Of a stretch of DNA of 64,000 bases, positions 33,832-41,786 are shown piece by piece. The stretch is from Myxococcales bacterium. Lineage in GTDB: Bacteria; Myxococcota; B64-G9. The position numbers were made by a program, and so were the translations under genes. How positions within the stretch are numbered: the stretch's first letter is position 1; each line of letters starts with the position of its first letter. The notes under the pieces were generated by a model, which had not been told where the DNA came from, searched no databases, and saw only the letters and a program-made list of their open reading frames with translations. The stretch is taken from contig JAAZNF010000009.1 of NCBI GenBank assembly GCA_012798435.1, forward strand, positions 1 to 64,000, in the 5' to 3' direction.

Positions 33832-36027
33832 ATGAGGCGATGGTGGGGACTGCTTGTCGTAGTGTTGGCAGGTTGGGCGGCGGCGGCCGACGTCCGCGAT
33901 CCCGAGTGGAAACCGCTCGTCCGCCAAGCGCGGGAGCTTCGCAACCAGGCGCGGTACGAGGCCGCTGCCCAGGCCGCCACCGCGGCACTCGCCTCGGCCG
34001 AACGCACCCTGGATGCTTTCGGCGCGGCCCGGGCCCGCAACATCCTGGCGAACGTGCGCATGCTCCAGGACCGCCTCCCAGAGGCGGAGGAGCTGCTGCT
34101 GCGCGCGCTCGCCATCGGAGAATCCATCCGCGACCGGCACCCGGCGACCCTGGTCTCGACGTTGAATTACCTGGGGGATCTCGAGTTCGACAGGCCGGAT
34201 CTCGCGAAAGCGCGCAAGTACTACGAACGGGCCATCGAGGTCGGAGAGACGCTGCGGGGCAGAACGCGGCTCCAGCTCGCGTACGCGCTGGAAAACCTGG
34301 GCGATCTCGATGAGAAGCTCGCCCGGTACCACGACGCGCAGGAGCACTACCGGCGGGCAGAGAGCGTCGTGGTCGAGGCGCGGGGAGCCCAGAGCAAGTA
34401 CGCCATCGATCCGCTGTTCGACCTGGCGTGGCAAGACCGGTTGTGGGGCCGCTTCGATGATGCGAGGCTGCGCTATCGGCGGGCCATCAGCATCGCCTCA
34501 CGGCTCGATGGATTCGAGCGCTGCCGGTTGGGCCAGGCGCTCGCCCGGCAGGGCTTGCTCGAATTGCACCTGGCGAGGTTTGTCGAGGCGGAGCCCCTGC
34601 TCCGGGACGCGCTCCGCGAGTTGGAGACGGCGCTCGGACCGGATCATCCCCTGGTGGCGAGTTCGCTGAAAGACCTCGCCGACCTCTACGATCGCCTCGA
34701 CCGGTTGGATGAGGCCGAGGCGCTCAACCAGCGGTCCATCGCGACCTTGGAGAAGGTCTTTGGTGCCGATAATTCCAACGTGGCGGTTGCGATCGAGCGG
34801 CTGGCCTGGTTTTACTTTCGCAAATGCCGCGTCAAGAAGGCCGAGCCGCTCTTTTCTCGCGCGCTGGAGATATTGGAAAAGAAGAGGGGGCCCGCGCATC
34901 CATCTTTGGCGTCTTCGCTGCTCGGCCTGGCGAGAGTGAAGCTGCACTTCAACCAGTACGAGGAAGCCGAACCGCTGCTGGCTCGCGCCGATGCCCTGGT
35001 GTCGGGATCCCTGGGGACCGACCACCCGTCGACCATCGACAATCTTCAGAGCGAAGCGACCCTCTATTCCGCCCTGGGCCAACCGCTCATGGCCGAGGTG
35101 CGGTACCGCCGCGCCGTCCAGATCGCGAGGGCCGTGTACGGCCCGGTGCACCCCGAGACCGCGGACGCGATGTTCGGGCTGGCGCATTTTCTATGCGGCC
35201 AGGACAAGAAGAAAGAGGCGCAGGAGCTGGTGGAGAGCGGCGCCAAGATCCTGGAGGCCTTCTATCCCGCGGATCATCCCCAGACCGCCCGGGCGCTGCT
35301 GGAGCGGGCGGGCCAGCTTTATGCGCAGAAGAGCTACGACTGGGCCGAGCAGCGTTTTCAGAAGGCCCTCGGCATCATGGAAAAGACCTACGGCCCGGAT
35401 CATTCCTCAGCCGCCAGCGCGCGCTGGGATCTCGCCGATGTGCACCTCGATCAGCACCGGTTCGAACTCGCCCGTGGCGAATTCCTCTCGGTGCTCCCGA
35501 TTTTCGAAAAGGCATACGGTCCCGATTGCCCGTCGGTCGGCAGGCTGGTGCAAAGGCTGGCCAAAGCCAGCATAGGGCTCGATGACAAGAAGAGCGCGCT
35601 CGAGTACAGGAAGAAAGCCGTCGCCCTGGCCGAGTCGTACTATGGCCCCGACCATCCGGGCCTGGCGACCGCGTTGAACAACCTCGCCGTCTTCTACATG
35701 GAATACCGCTGGTACTCTCATGCCGAGCCGCACATGGAGCGGGTGGTCGCGATCCTCGAGGCCTCGGGGGAGTACACCCCGGTGCAGCTTTCCCGCCAGC
35801 TACTCAACCTGGCCTGCCTGCGCTACTACCGGAAGGACTACCCAGGCGCGGAGAGGCTCCTGTGCCGGGCCATCGCCGTGATCGAGCGGAGCCTGGGGCC
35901 GGATCATCCGGAACTCGTGACGCTTCTGAACTGGCTGGCCGATGTCTACCGCGATATGGGGGAGAAAGATCGGGCCGAGCAGTGCGAGGCGCGTATCGTC
36001 CGCATCCGTATGAACAAGAAGAAGTGA
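33832..36027 (+). CDS. Exported TPR protein with kinesin-light-chain-like repeats, 731 aa
   Basis: A signal peptide (about 1-20, LLVVVLAGWAAAA) precedes a solenoid of TPR units of the 42-residue kinesin-light-chain type, marked by recurring (Y/F)GP(D/V)HP or GTDHP followed by A..L..LA.L(Y/F) (for example GPDHPLVASSLKDLADLYDRL, YGPDHPGLATALNNLAVFY). About fifteen units fill the protein to its end. Such proteins are scaffolds for protein-protein contacts in the periplasm or on the surface. The ATG has GGAGA seven bases upstream. The MshEN/GAF gene follows 40 bases later. No enzymatic motif is seen. Confidence 0.85.
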   Translation: MRRWWGLLVVVLAGWAAAADVRDPEWKPLVRQARELRNQARYEAAAQAATAALASAERTLDAFGAARARNILANVRMLQDRLPEAEELLLRALAIGESIRDRHPATLVSTLNYLGDLEFDRPDLAKARKYYERAIEVGETLRGRTRLQLAYALENLGDLDEKLARYHDAQEHYRRAESVVVEARGAQSKYAIDPLFDLAWQDRLWGRFDDARLRYRRAISIASRLDGFERCRLGQALARQGLLELHLARFVEAEPLLRDALRELETALGPDHPLVASSLKDLADLYDRLDRLDEAEALNQRSIATLEKVFGADNSNVAVAIERLAWFYFRKCRVKKAEPLFSRALEILEKKRGPAHPSLASSLLGLARVKLHFNQYEEAEPLLARADALVSGSLGTDHPSTIDNLQSEATLYSALGQPLMAEVRYRRAVQIARAVYGPVHPETADAMFGLAHFLCGQDKKKEAQELVESGAKILEAFYPADHPQTARALLERAGQLYAQKSYDWAEQRFQKALGIMEKTYGPDHSSAASARWDLADVHLDQHRFELARGEFLSVLPIFEKAYGPDCPSVGRLVQRLAKASIGLDDKKSALEYRKKAVALAESYYGPDHPGLATALNNLAVFYMEYRWYSHAEPHMERVVAILEASGEYTPVQLSRQLLNLACLRYYRKDYPGAERLLCRAIAVIERSLGPDHPELVTLLNWLADVYRDMGEKDRAEQCEARIVRIRMNKKK

Positions 36028-36067
36028 CGGTTTGACAAGCCCGGCGGGCGGAGCGTACCTTGCCCTC

Positions 36068-37375
36068 ATGCCCACGCTGGGCGAGATGCTCGTCGCCGAC
36101 GGCGCCTGCACCCGCGAGCAGGTGGAGGACGCGGTCCACAACCAGGTGGTGATGGGCGGGCGGTTGGGGACCAACCTCATCGAAGCCGGCGCCATTGGCG
36201 AGGAGGCGCTGGCCCGCGCGCTGGCGCGGCTGCACAACCTCCCCGCCATGTCCGGCGACCACATCCAGCCGGAGGCAGAGGCGCTGCGACTGCTTTCTCC
36301 CGAGGTCGCCGACCGGCTCGAGATCATCCCCTTCGCCCGGAACGCCCGCAAGCTCCAGGTGCTGTGCGTGGATCCGCGCAACGTGGCCGCGCTGGACGAG
36401 GCGGCGTTCATCACCGGGTTCACGCCGGAGCCGGTGGTGGTGCCCGAGTTTCGCTTCTTCGAGCTTCTGCTTCGCTGTTATGGCATCGAGCGACACCGGC
36501 GCTTCGTCAGCCTGGCCCGCGCGGACTTTTTGTCGGCGAGCTTCGTCGACGCGGCGGCGCCGAGGCGAGACGCGCAACCTGCCGAGCCAGCCGAGGATCT
36601 CATCAGCGAAGAAGGATTTGCTCGGCTATACCAGCGCCGGGACGGTTTTCCCCTGGTTTCCCGGCCGGCAAGCAACGATTCGCTTCCGCTCATCGACCCG
36701 GCCGATCTGAGCGAGATTTCGGAGAGCGATGTCGGCCGGCCGCCGGGTGGGATCGAGCGTAGGGTGTGGCAGGGGCCGCTGTCGGGCGAAGGCCGGCGCG
36801 CCGAGGATCGAGTGTTGGCGGAGGCCGCCGCGGCCCGGCCTTCCGCGCCCCCGCCGCCGGCCGAGGAACTCGCCCTGCCGCTCTCTTTCGCCGCGGCGGC
36901 GGCCGAGCTGCAACGGGCCCAGAGCCGCGACGCCATCGCCCGCAGCGTGTTGCGGTACGGCCAGAGCCTCTTTCGCCGCTGCCTGCTCACCACCATCCAC
37001 CGGCGCTTTTGCCTGGGCTGGGACGGCATCGGCCCCGGTGTGGACCCGTGGTCGGTGCGCAGCCTGATGATCCCCCTCGACGAACCCTCGGTGTTCGAGC
37101 TGGTGGAGCGCACCCGCTCGCACGTGCTGGGCTCGCTGTCGCGCACGCGGGTGAACGTCAACTTCCTTCGGCTGCTGGGGCGGGAGGTGCCGCTGTCGGT
37201 GTTCGCCATGCCCATCCTGGTGCGCGGGCGTGTGGTCAACATCTTCTACGGGGACAACGGGCACAAGAAGCACGCCGGTGTGGACGTGGCGGACCTGCTG
37301 ATCCTTTCGCAGCGCATATCGCAATCCTACGAGGAGATCTTTCAGCAGAAGCGACGCGCGGGGACAAGGGAGTGA
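36068..37375 (+). CDS. MshEN (T2SS/T4P ATPase N-domain) and GAF-like protein, 435 aa
   Basis: Residues 1-60 form two helical MshEN-type units: TLGEMLVADGACTREQVEDAVHNQ-like, then GRLGTNLIEAGAIGEEAL. In MshE and PilB relatives this RLGxxL..(A/G) pattern binds cyclic di-GMP. There is no ATPase domain, so this is not a secretion motor. A Pro/Ala-rich variable linker (about 160-270) leads to a GAF-like C-terminal domain (about 280-430: AIARSVLRYGQSLFRR, GWDGIGPGVDP, MIPLDEPSVF, VLVRGRVVNIFYGDN, LLILSQRIS). The ATG at 36068 is chosen; a TTG at 36032 is possible. A PilZ gene follows 14 bases later. A c-di-GMP signalling role is inferred. Confidence 0.78.
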   Translation: MPTLGEMLVADGACTREQVEDAVHNQVVMGGRLGTNLIEAGAIGEEALARALARLHNLPAMSGDHIQPEAEALRLLSPEVADRLEIIPFARNARKLQVLCVDPRNVAALDEAAFITGFTPEPVVVPEFRFFELLLRCYGIERHRRFVSLARADFLSASFVDAAAPRRDAQPAEPAEDLISEEGFARLYQRRDGFPLVSRPASNDSLPLIDPADLSEISESDVGRPPGGIERRVWQGPLSGEGRRAEDRVLAEAAAARPSAPPPPAEELALPLSFAAAAAELQRAQSRDAIARSVLRYGQSLFRRCLLTTIHRRFCLGWDGIGPGVDPWSVRSLMIPLDEPSVFELVERTRSHVLGSLSRTRVNVNFLRLLGREVPLSVFAMPILVRGRVVNIFYGDNGHKKHAGVDVADLLILSQRISQSYEEIFQQKRRAGTRE

Positions 37376-37389
37376 AATTGGAGGCGAGA

Positions 37390-37677
37390 ATGGAACGCAG
37401 GCGATTTCGCAGGCTGCCGGCAGAGGCCGAAGTCCGGGTGCTTTCGGAGAAAAGCGGGCGCGCCCGTGGAAAGAACTTGAGTGGAAACGGGATCTTGTTC
37501 GAGTCTGAGGTGCCGTACGATCCGGGAGTCATCCTCGAAATCGAGGTCCTGACCGCCACGCACAAGGCATTTTCGCGAGTATTTCCAGCCCTTTGCGCCA
37601 AGGTCCGAGTGGTCCGCGCGACTGGAAAGGCGCCGCCCTTCGAGATTGCCGCGGCCTTTGTCGAAGTAAAAAGATAA
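37390..37677 (+). CDS. PilZ-like c-di-GMP-binding protein, 95 aa
   Basis: A single-domain PilZ-type protein. It shows the arginine-rich lead RRRFRRLP, then NLSGNGILFES, matching the (D/N)xSxxG element that binds cyclic di-GMP, and later strands (ILEIEVL, LCAKVRVVRA, FEIAAAFVEV). The fit to family length (about 95-110) is good. GGAGG is five bases before the ATG at 37390, and the start lies just after the MshEN/GAF gene stop. Its stop codon and the following bases are part of an extended repeat also found at 59575-59621, so its last codon may have been supplied by the repeat. Confidence 0.8.
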   Translation: MERRRFRRLPAEAEVRVLSEKSGRARGKNLSGNGILFESEVPYDPGVILEIEVLTATHKAFSRVFPALCAKVRVVRATGKAPPFEIAAAFVEVKR

Positions 37678-37717
37678 CAACCCGTATTGTTTGAAAAAAA
37701 CTTGGGGACAGGCCCCG
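37671..37717 (+). repeat. Extended repeat spanning a stop codon (copy 1)
   Basis: This 47-base stretch matches 59575-59621 at 39 positions without gaps. It begins at the penultimate codon of the PilZ gene (shared AGATAACAACC), includes a TTGAAAAAAA run, and ends in the GGGGACAGGCCCC core. Confidence 0.75.
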
Positions 37718-37770
37718 TGGCTTTTGAAAAAAACTTGGGGACAGGCCCCGTGGCTTTGGGGACAGGCCCC
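37691..37770 (+). repeat. Tandem repeat cluster, three GGGGACAGGCCCC cores
   Basis: Cores at 37704-37716, 37737-37749 and 37758-37770. The first two belong to identical 33-base units starting at 37691 and 37724. The cluster lies in the convergent gap between the PilZ and FHA genes. Confidence 0.9.
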
Positions 37771-37828
37771 GTAGCTTTTTCGCTGATTCCGTCGATTTTC
37801 CGTGGCGTTCGGTGGTTTTATTTGGGGC

Positions 37829-38200
37829 TCAGTCGCCCTCGTGGAACAGGAAGATGGCGTCCCCGGCCATGAGGCTGTCGCCTTCTTTTAGAGCGGCCTT
37901 CTGAACCTGCAAGCCATTCAGGAATGTCCCGTTCCGGCTTCGCTGGTCCTCCACCACGACCTCAGTCCCCTGCCGCAGAAGTAAAAGATGGATGCCAGAT
38001 ACGCTCGCGGACTCGACCCGGATGTCGGCCTCCTCCGCGCGACCCAGGGTCGTACGTTCCGCTTCCAATGGACAGTGTCGCGGCGCTCCCGGCCCGGCCA
38101 CCTGTTCCAGTTCGGGATGTCGTGACAGGCGCCGGCGCACCAGCGCATCGGCTTCGGCGTCTTCGCCTTGCCGGTTCAGCTCCGAATTTCCGGGTGTCAT
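37829..38200 (-). CDS. FHA-domain protein, 123 aa
   Basis: A compact forkhead-associated phosphothreonine-binding protein. A polar N-terminal tail (about 1-48) precedes the FHA fold: TTLGRAEEADIRV with the phosphate-binding Arg, SASVSGIHLLL with conserved Ser and His, and DQRSRNGTFLNG with the Asn loop. All binding residues are present, so it should recognise a phospho-Thr partner, probably a substrate of a Ser/Thr kinase. AAGGAG precedes the ATG. It follows the NtrX-like regulator by 18 bases, so it is the last gene of that operon. Confidence 0.85.
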   Translation of the reverse strand: MTPGNSELNRQGEDAEADALVRRRLSRHPELEQVAGPGAPRHCPLEAERTTLGRAEEADIRVESASVSGIHLLLLRQGTEVVVEDQRSRNGTFLNGLQVQKAALKEGDSLMAGDAIFLFHEGD

Positions 38201-38218
38201 GTCCGACTGACTCCTTGG

Positions 38219-39610
38219 TCAAGGCTCGCCGGGATCGTCCTGGCGTCGGATGTCGAGCTGCTTCATCTTCTTGTGAAGGTTGGTGCGTTCGATCCCCAGG
38301 GCCTGGGCGGCCTTGGTGACGTTCCAGCCGTACTCCTCGAGCGTGCGACGGATGTAGTCGCGCTCGACCTCCTCGCGCAGGTCTTTGAGGGACATCCCGG
38401 AGGCGGCCTTGCCGGTCGCCGGGGCGGGTGCGGCGGCGCCCTGGTCGAAATACTCGGGCACGTCGGACTCCTGGATGCGGTCGCCGCTCATGATGACCAG
38501 CCGCTCGGCCAGGTTCTTGAGCTCGCGGATGTTCCCCGGCCAGCTATAGCGCCGCAGCCGTACCATGACCGACGGCTCGATCTCTTTCTCTTTGAACCCG
38601 TTCTCCTTGCAGAAATCCCTGACGAACTTGGAGAGCAACAGCGGGATGTCGTCGAGCCGCTCTCGCAGCGGGGCGCAGTGGATGGGGATGACGTTGAGGC
38701 GGAAGTACAGATCCTCGCGGAAGTTCCCCTCGGCCACCGCCTTGCGCAGGTCGCGATTGGTGGCGGCGAGCACCCGCACGTCCACCTTGAGGGTCTGCTC
38801 GCCGCCCACGTGGCTGAGTTCGCCCGTTTGTAGCACCCGCAGCACCTTGGCCTGGGCGTTCTGGCTCATGTCGCCGATCTCGTCGAGGAACAGGGTCCCC
38901 TCGTGGGCCAGCTCGAACTGCCCCTTCTTGCGGGCGGCGGCGCCGGTGAAGGCCCCCTTCTCGTAGCCGAACAGTTCGCTCTCGATGAGCTCGGCCGGGA
39001 TGGCAGCGCAGTTGACCTTGACGAAGGGCCCCTGGGCGCGCTTGGAGAGGCGGTGGATGGCCCGGGCCACCAGCTCCTTGCCCGTGCCGCTCTCCCCGGT
39101 GATGAGCACCCGGCCGTTGGTGGGGGCCACCTTGCGGATCTCCTCCAGCATGTGCTGCACCGCATCGCTCTGGCCGATGATCTCGATCTCCTTGGCCACC
39201 TCCGAGAGCAGCGTGCGCACCTTGTGGGTCAGGGCCACCTTCTCCAGGCAGTTGGAAACCGACAGCACCACCCGCTCGCGGTCGAGGGGCTTCTCCAGAA
39301 AGTCGTAGGCCCCGAGCTGGGTGGCGCGTACCGCCTCGCCGATGGTGGCGTGCCCGGAGATCATGATGACCTCGGTCCCGGGGTGCTCCTTGCGGATCTT
39401 CTCGAGCAGCTGCACGCCGTCCATGCCGGGAAGCTTGATGTCGAGCAGCACCAGGTCGGCCCGCCGCTCACTCAGCAGGCGTTGTGCTTCCTCGGCGGAG
39501 CCGCAGTCGCGCACCGTGAGCTTGTCCGACTCCAGGATCATACGCAGGGTGCGGCGGATGTTCTTCTCGTCGTCGACGATCAAAAGGTCGGCCTCGGGGG
39601 CGTCGCTCAT
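38219..39610 (-). CDS. NtrC-family sigma-54 response regulator, NtrX-like, 463 aa
   Basis: Activates sigma-54 promoters. Domain order: receiver (about 8-120, LLIVDDE, phospho-Asp in LVLLDIKLPGMDG, Lys in FLEKPL), AAA+ domain (about 140-375) with Walker A GESGTGKE, the sigma-54 contact loop GAFTGA, Walker B LFLDEIGD and RLNVIPIHCAPLRER, then a Fis-type helix-turn-helix (about 415-460, NVTKAAQALGIERTNLHKKM). ATG follows GAGGAGG that overlaps the histidine kinase stop. Together with the NtrY-like kinase it forms a typical two-component pair; in other proteobacteria NtrYX controls envelope, nitrogen or redox genes. Confidence 0.92.
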   Translation of the reverse strand: MSDAPEADLLIVDDEKNIRRTLRMILESDKLTVRDCGSAEEAQRLLSERRADLVLLDIKLPGMDGVQLLEKIRKEHPGTEVIMISGHATIGEAVRATQLGAYDFLEKPLDRERVVLSVSNCLEKVALTHKVRTLLSEVAKEIEIIGQSDAVQHMLEEIRKVAPTNGRVLITGESGTGKELVARAIHRLSKRAQGPFVKVNCAAIPAELIESELFGYEKGAFTGAAARKKGQFELAHEGTLFLDEIGDMSQNAQAKVLRVLQTGELSHVGGEQTLKVDVRVLAATNRDLRKAVAEGNFREDLYFRLNVIPIHCAPLRERLDDIPLLLSKFVRDFCKENGFKEKEIEPSVMVRLRRYSWPGNIRELKNLAERLVIMSGDRIQESDVPEYFDQGAAAPAPATGKAASGMSLKDLREEVERDYIRRTLEEYGWNVTKAAQALGIERTNLHKKMKQLDIRRQDDPGEP

Positions 39611-39623
39611 GACTCGATCCTCC

Positions 39624-41102
39624 TCAGGCGTTCGCGGGCGGGGTGGAGCCCGCGCGCAGGCGCACGCAGAATACCGTGCCGCGGGGCGGGTTGTCGCGCG
39701 CGAAGATCTCTCCGCCGTGTTGCAACACGATCTTCTTGACGATGGCCAGGCCCAGGCCGGTGCCGTGGGCCTTGGTGGTGAAATACGGCTGGAACAGCCG
39801 GCCGCGGGCCTCCTCGCTCAAGCCTACGCCGCGGTCGGCCACCTGCAGCACGCCGAACTCGCCCTCGCGACCCACGCGGATCTCCACCGGCTCGCCGCCG
39901 GGGCTGGCGTCCAGCGCGTTGTTGACGAGGTTCATCAGCACCCGGCCCATGAGCATGGGGTCCAGCCGGATCTCCAGGCGCTCCCGGAGCGGCTGCAGCG
40001 AGACGCGGGAGGCGAACTGGGGGTTCTTGCGCAAAAAGTCGGCGGCGAACTCGTTGAGCTCGACCGGGATGGTCTGCACGTCAGGCAGTTTCGCGAACTC
40101 CGAGAAGGTCTCCACCATGCGGCGCAGGGTGGCCACCTCCTCCTCCACGATCTCCAGCGACTGGTCGAGCTTGGCGGTGAAGGAGCTGTCCTCGCCGCGG
40201 TAGCTCTTGTGCAGCTCCTGCATGGCCAGCTGGATGGGGGTGAGCGGGTTTTTGATCTCGTGGGCCAGGCGGCGGGCGATCTCTTGCCACGAGGAGACCT
40301 TCTCCAGGTACACGATGCGGTCGCGGGTGCGCTGGATCTCGTCGAGCATGCGGTTGAAGGACTCGGCCAGGGAGCCGATCTCGTCCCGTCCCCGCACCGG
40401 CACGCGCACCGCCAGGTCGCCGGTGGTCGCCCGGCGCGTGGCGGACACGAGCTGGGCCACTCGCCGGGTCACGCTGCGCGCGAGCAGGTAGCCCAGCACC
40501 ACCGCCATGAGCAGGATCCAGAAGTAGATGAACAAAAACACCCGGTAGTAGGCCAGTTTCCAGGGTTGGAAGTTGGTCTGGAAGCTCTCCAGCGTGACCA
40601 CCAGCTCGCGCAGGCTGTCGGCGCCTTCCAGAAAGGAGCGAGCGATCACCAGCACCGCCTCGATGCGCTCTCCGCCCGGGAGATCGAAGACATCGCTGCG
40701 CGACTTCACCCCGGCGGGGTCGGGCGGCGGCTTTCGCTCCTCCTCCACGAGCACGCTGTCTTTTCGCAGCAGGCGCACCCGCTGGATGGCCGGCGTCTGC
40801 AAGAGCTCCCGCAGCGGCTCCCGCACCTCGTCGAAGGCGCCCTTCTGCACGGCCTTGAGGAAGGCCTCGTCGTCGGCCAGCGCCAGGATCTGGGTGCGGG
40901 CCAGGCGGAGGCGGGTCTCGATGACCTCCTTGTAGAGATCGACGCTCTGGCGTAAAGCGTCCAGCACCCGGTCGTTGACGCCCACCGACATGCTCTCGCC
41001 CACCAGCCGGTCCACCATGATGGCGGTGAAGAGCAGCGGCGCCGCGGCGGTGAGCAGCAGGGCCAGGACGATCTTCCACTCGAACTTGCCGATGCGTCGC
41101 AT
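39624..41102 (-). CDS. Membrane sensor histidine kinase, NtrY-like, 492 aa
   Basis: Autophosphorylates on His and passes the phosphate to the NtrX-like regulator encoded 13 bases downstream. Topology: membrane helix at about 10-32, a periplasmic sensor region (about 33-185), a second helix (about 188-212, VFLFIYFWILLMAVVLGYLLA), HAMP (about 213-265), HisKA with LAHEIKNPLTP, and HATPase with NLVNNALDAS, VADRGVGLS and GTGLGLAIVKKI. The short periplasmic domain distinguishes it from the four-helix NtrY of alphaproteobacteria. The ATG follows the DUF4390 stop by six bases. Confidence 0.92.
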   Translation of the reverse strand: MRRIGKFEWKIVLALLLTAAAPLLFTAIMVDRLVGESMSVGVNDRVLDALRQSVDLYKEVIETRLRLARTQILALADDEAFLKAVQKGAFDEVREPLRELLQTPAIQRVRLLRKDSVLVEEERKPPPDPAGVKSRSDVFDLPGGERIEAVLVIARSFLEGADSLRELVVTLESFQTNFQPWKLAYYRVFLFIYFWILLMAVVLGYLLARSVTRRVAQLVSATRRATTGDLAVRVPVRGRDEIGSLAESFNRMLDEIQRTRDRIVYLEKVSSWQEIARRLAHEIKNPLTPIQLAMQELHKSYRGEDSSFTAKLDQSLEIVEEEVATLRRMVETFSEFAKLPDVQTIPVELNEFAADFLRKNPQFASRVSLQPLRERLEIRLDPMLMGRVLMNLVNNALDASPGGEPVEIRVGREGEFGVLQVADRGVGLSEEARGRLFQPYFTTKAHGTGLGLAIVKKIVLQHGGEIFARDNPPRGTVFCVRLRAGSTPPANA

Positions 41103-41108
41103 GCGGCC

Positions 41109-41780
41109 TCAACGGCTGTCCGCCGCGATGTCGGGGATATCGCGGGAGCGGTAGGTGACTTGCGCCTCGGCCTTGAAGTCGTCCTGGCTCACGAAGATGC
41201 GCGAGATGGAGCTGAAGAACTTGGCGCCGCCGCCCATGGTGGCGCGCCCGTCGGGGTTGACTAGGTATTCGCGCACCTTGCGCATGAGTTCGGGCGAGGT
41301 GGGGTTGACCTGGACCTGGACCTCCAGGCGGAAGGGGCCCTCGGCCGGGAGGGGCATCATGGGCAACAGCGGCATCCCCTCCACCACGGTGCAGGCGCGG
41401 ATCACGTCCGCCATGGCGCGCCATTGGGACTTGCGTTGCCCGTTGCTCCCCTGGACGGTGACGAAGTACGTCTCCTCCCACACGTCGTAGCGGACGGTGG
41501 TCTCCAGCAGCCCCTGGGCCACCGGCACGCGCTTTTTTCCGGCCAGCAGGCGCGCCGCGACCAGGATGCGGCTGGTGAACCCGTCGGAGAGCCGCTTCTG
41601 CCGGGCGGGGGTGAGGACGTCGCTGAAGTCGAACGACGCCAGCACCGTATCCCCGCGCCGCAGAAGCTTCATGTCGGTCCGGTCCGAGCGCGTCTCTTTT
41701 CCCTGCGCCAAGACAGCGGAGGGAGCGAGCGGCACGCTCACCAGCGCCAACAACACGAGGATGCAGGAACGCGCGCGCAT
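41109..41780 (-). CDS. DUF4390 family exported protein, 223 aa
   Basis: A signal peptide (about 1-25) precedes a mature domain that fits DUF4390: FDFSDVLTPARQKRLSDGFTSRI, DVWEETYFVTV, RACTVVEGMPLLPM, RLEVQVQVNP and a closing strand. In many proteobacteria this family is encoded next to an NtrY-type histidine kinase, as here, and may modulate its sensor domain. That is inference from gene order; no activity is known. It sits six bases after the Omp85-like gene and six before the kinase gene. Confidence 0.8.
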   Translation of the reverse strand: MRARSCILVLLALVSVPLAPSAVLAQGKETRSDRTDMKLLRRGDTVLASFDFSDVLTPARQKRLSDGFTSRILVAARLLAGKKRVPVAQGLLETTVRYDVWEETYFVTVQGSNGQRKSQWRAMADVIRACTVVEGMPLLPMMPLPAEGPFRLEVQVQVNPTSPELMRKVREYLVNPDGRATMGGGAKFFSSISRIFVSQDDFKAEAQVTYRSRDIPDIAADSR

Positions 41781-41786
41781 CGGGTC

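Noticed and set aside
36032-36067. TTG start for the MshEN/GAF protein
   Set aside because: The TTG belongs to a TTGACA string without ribosome site, and domain similarity begins at the ATG at 36068.
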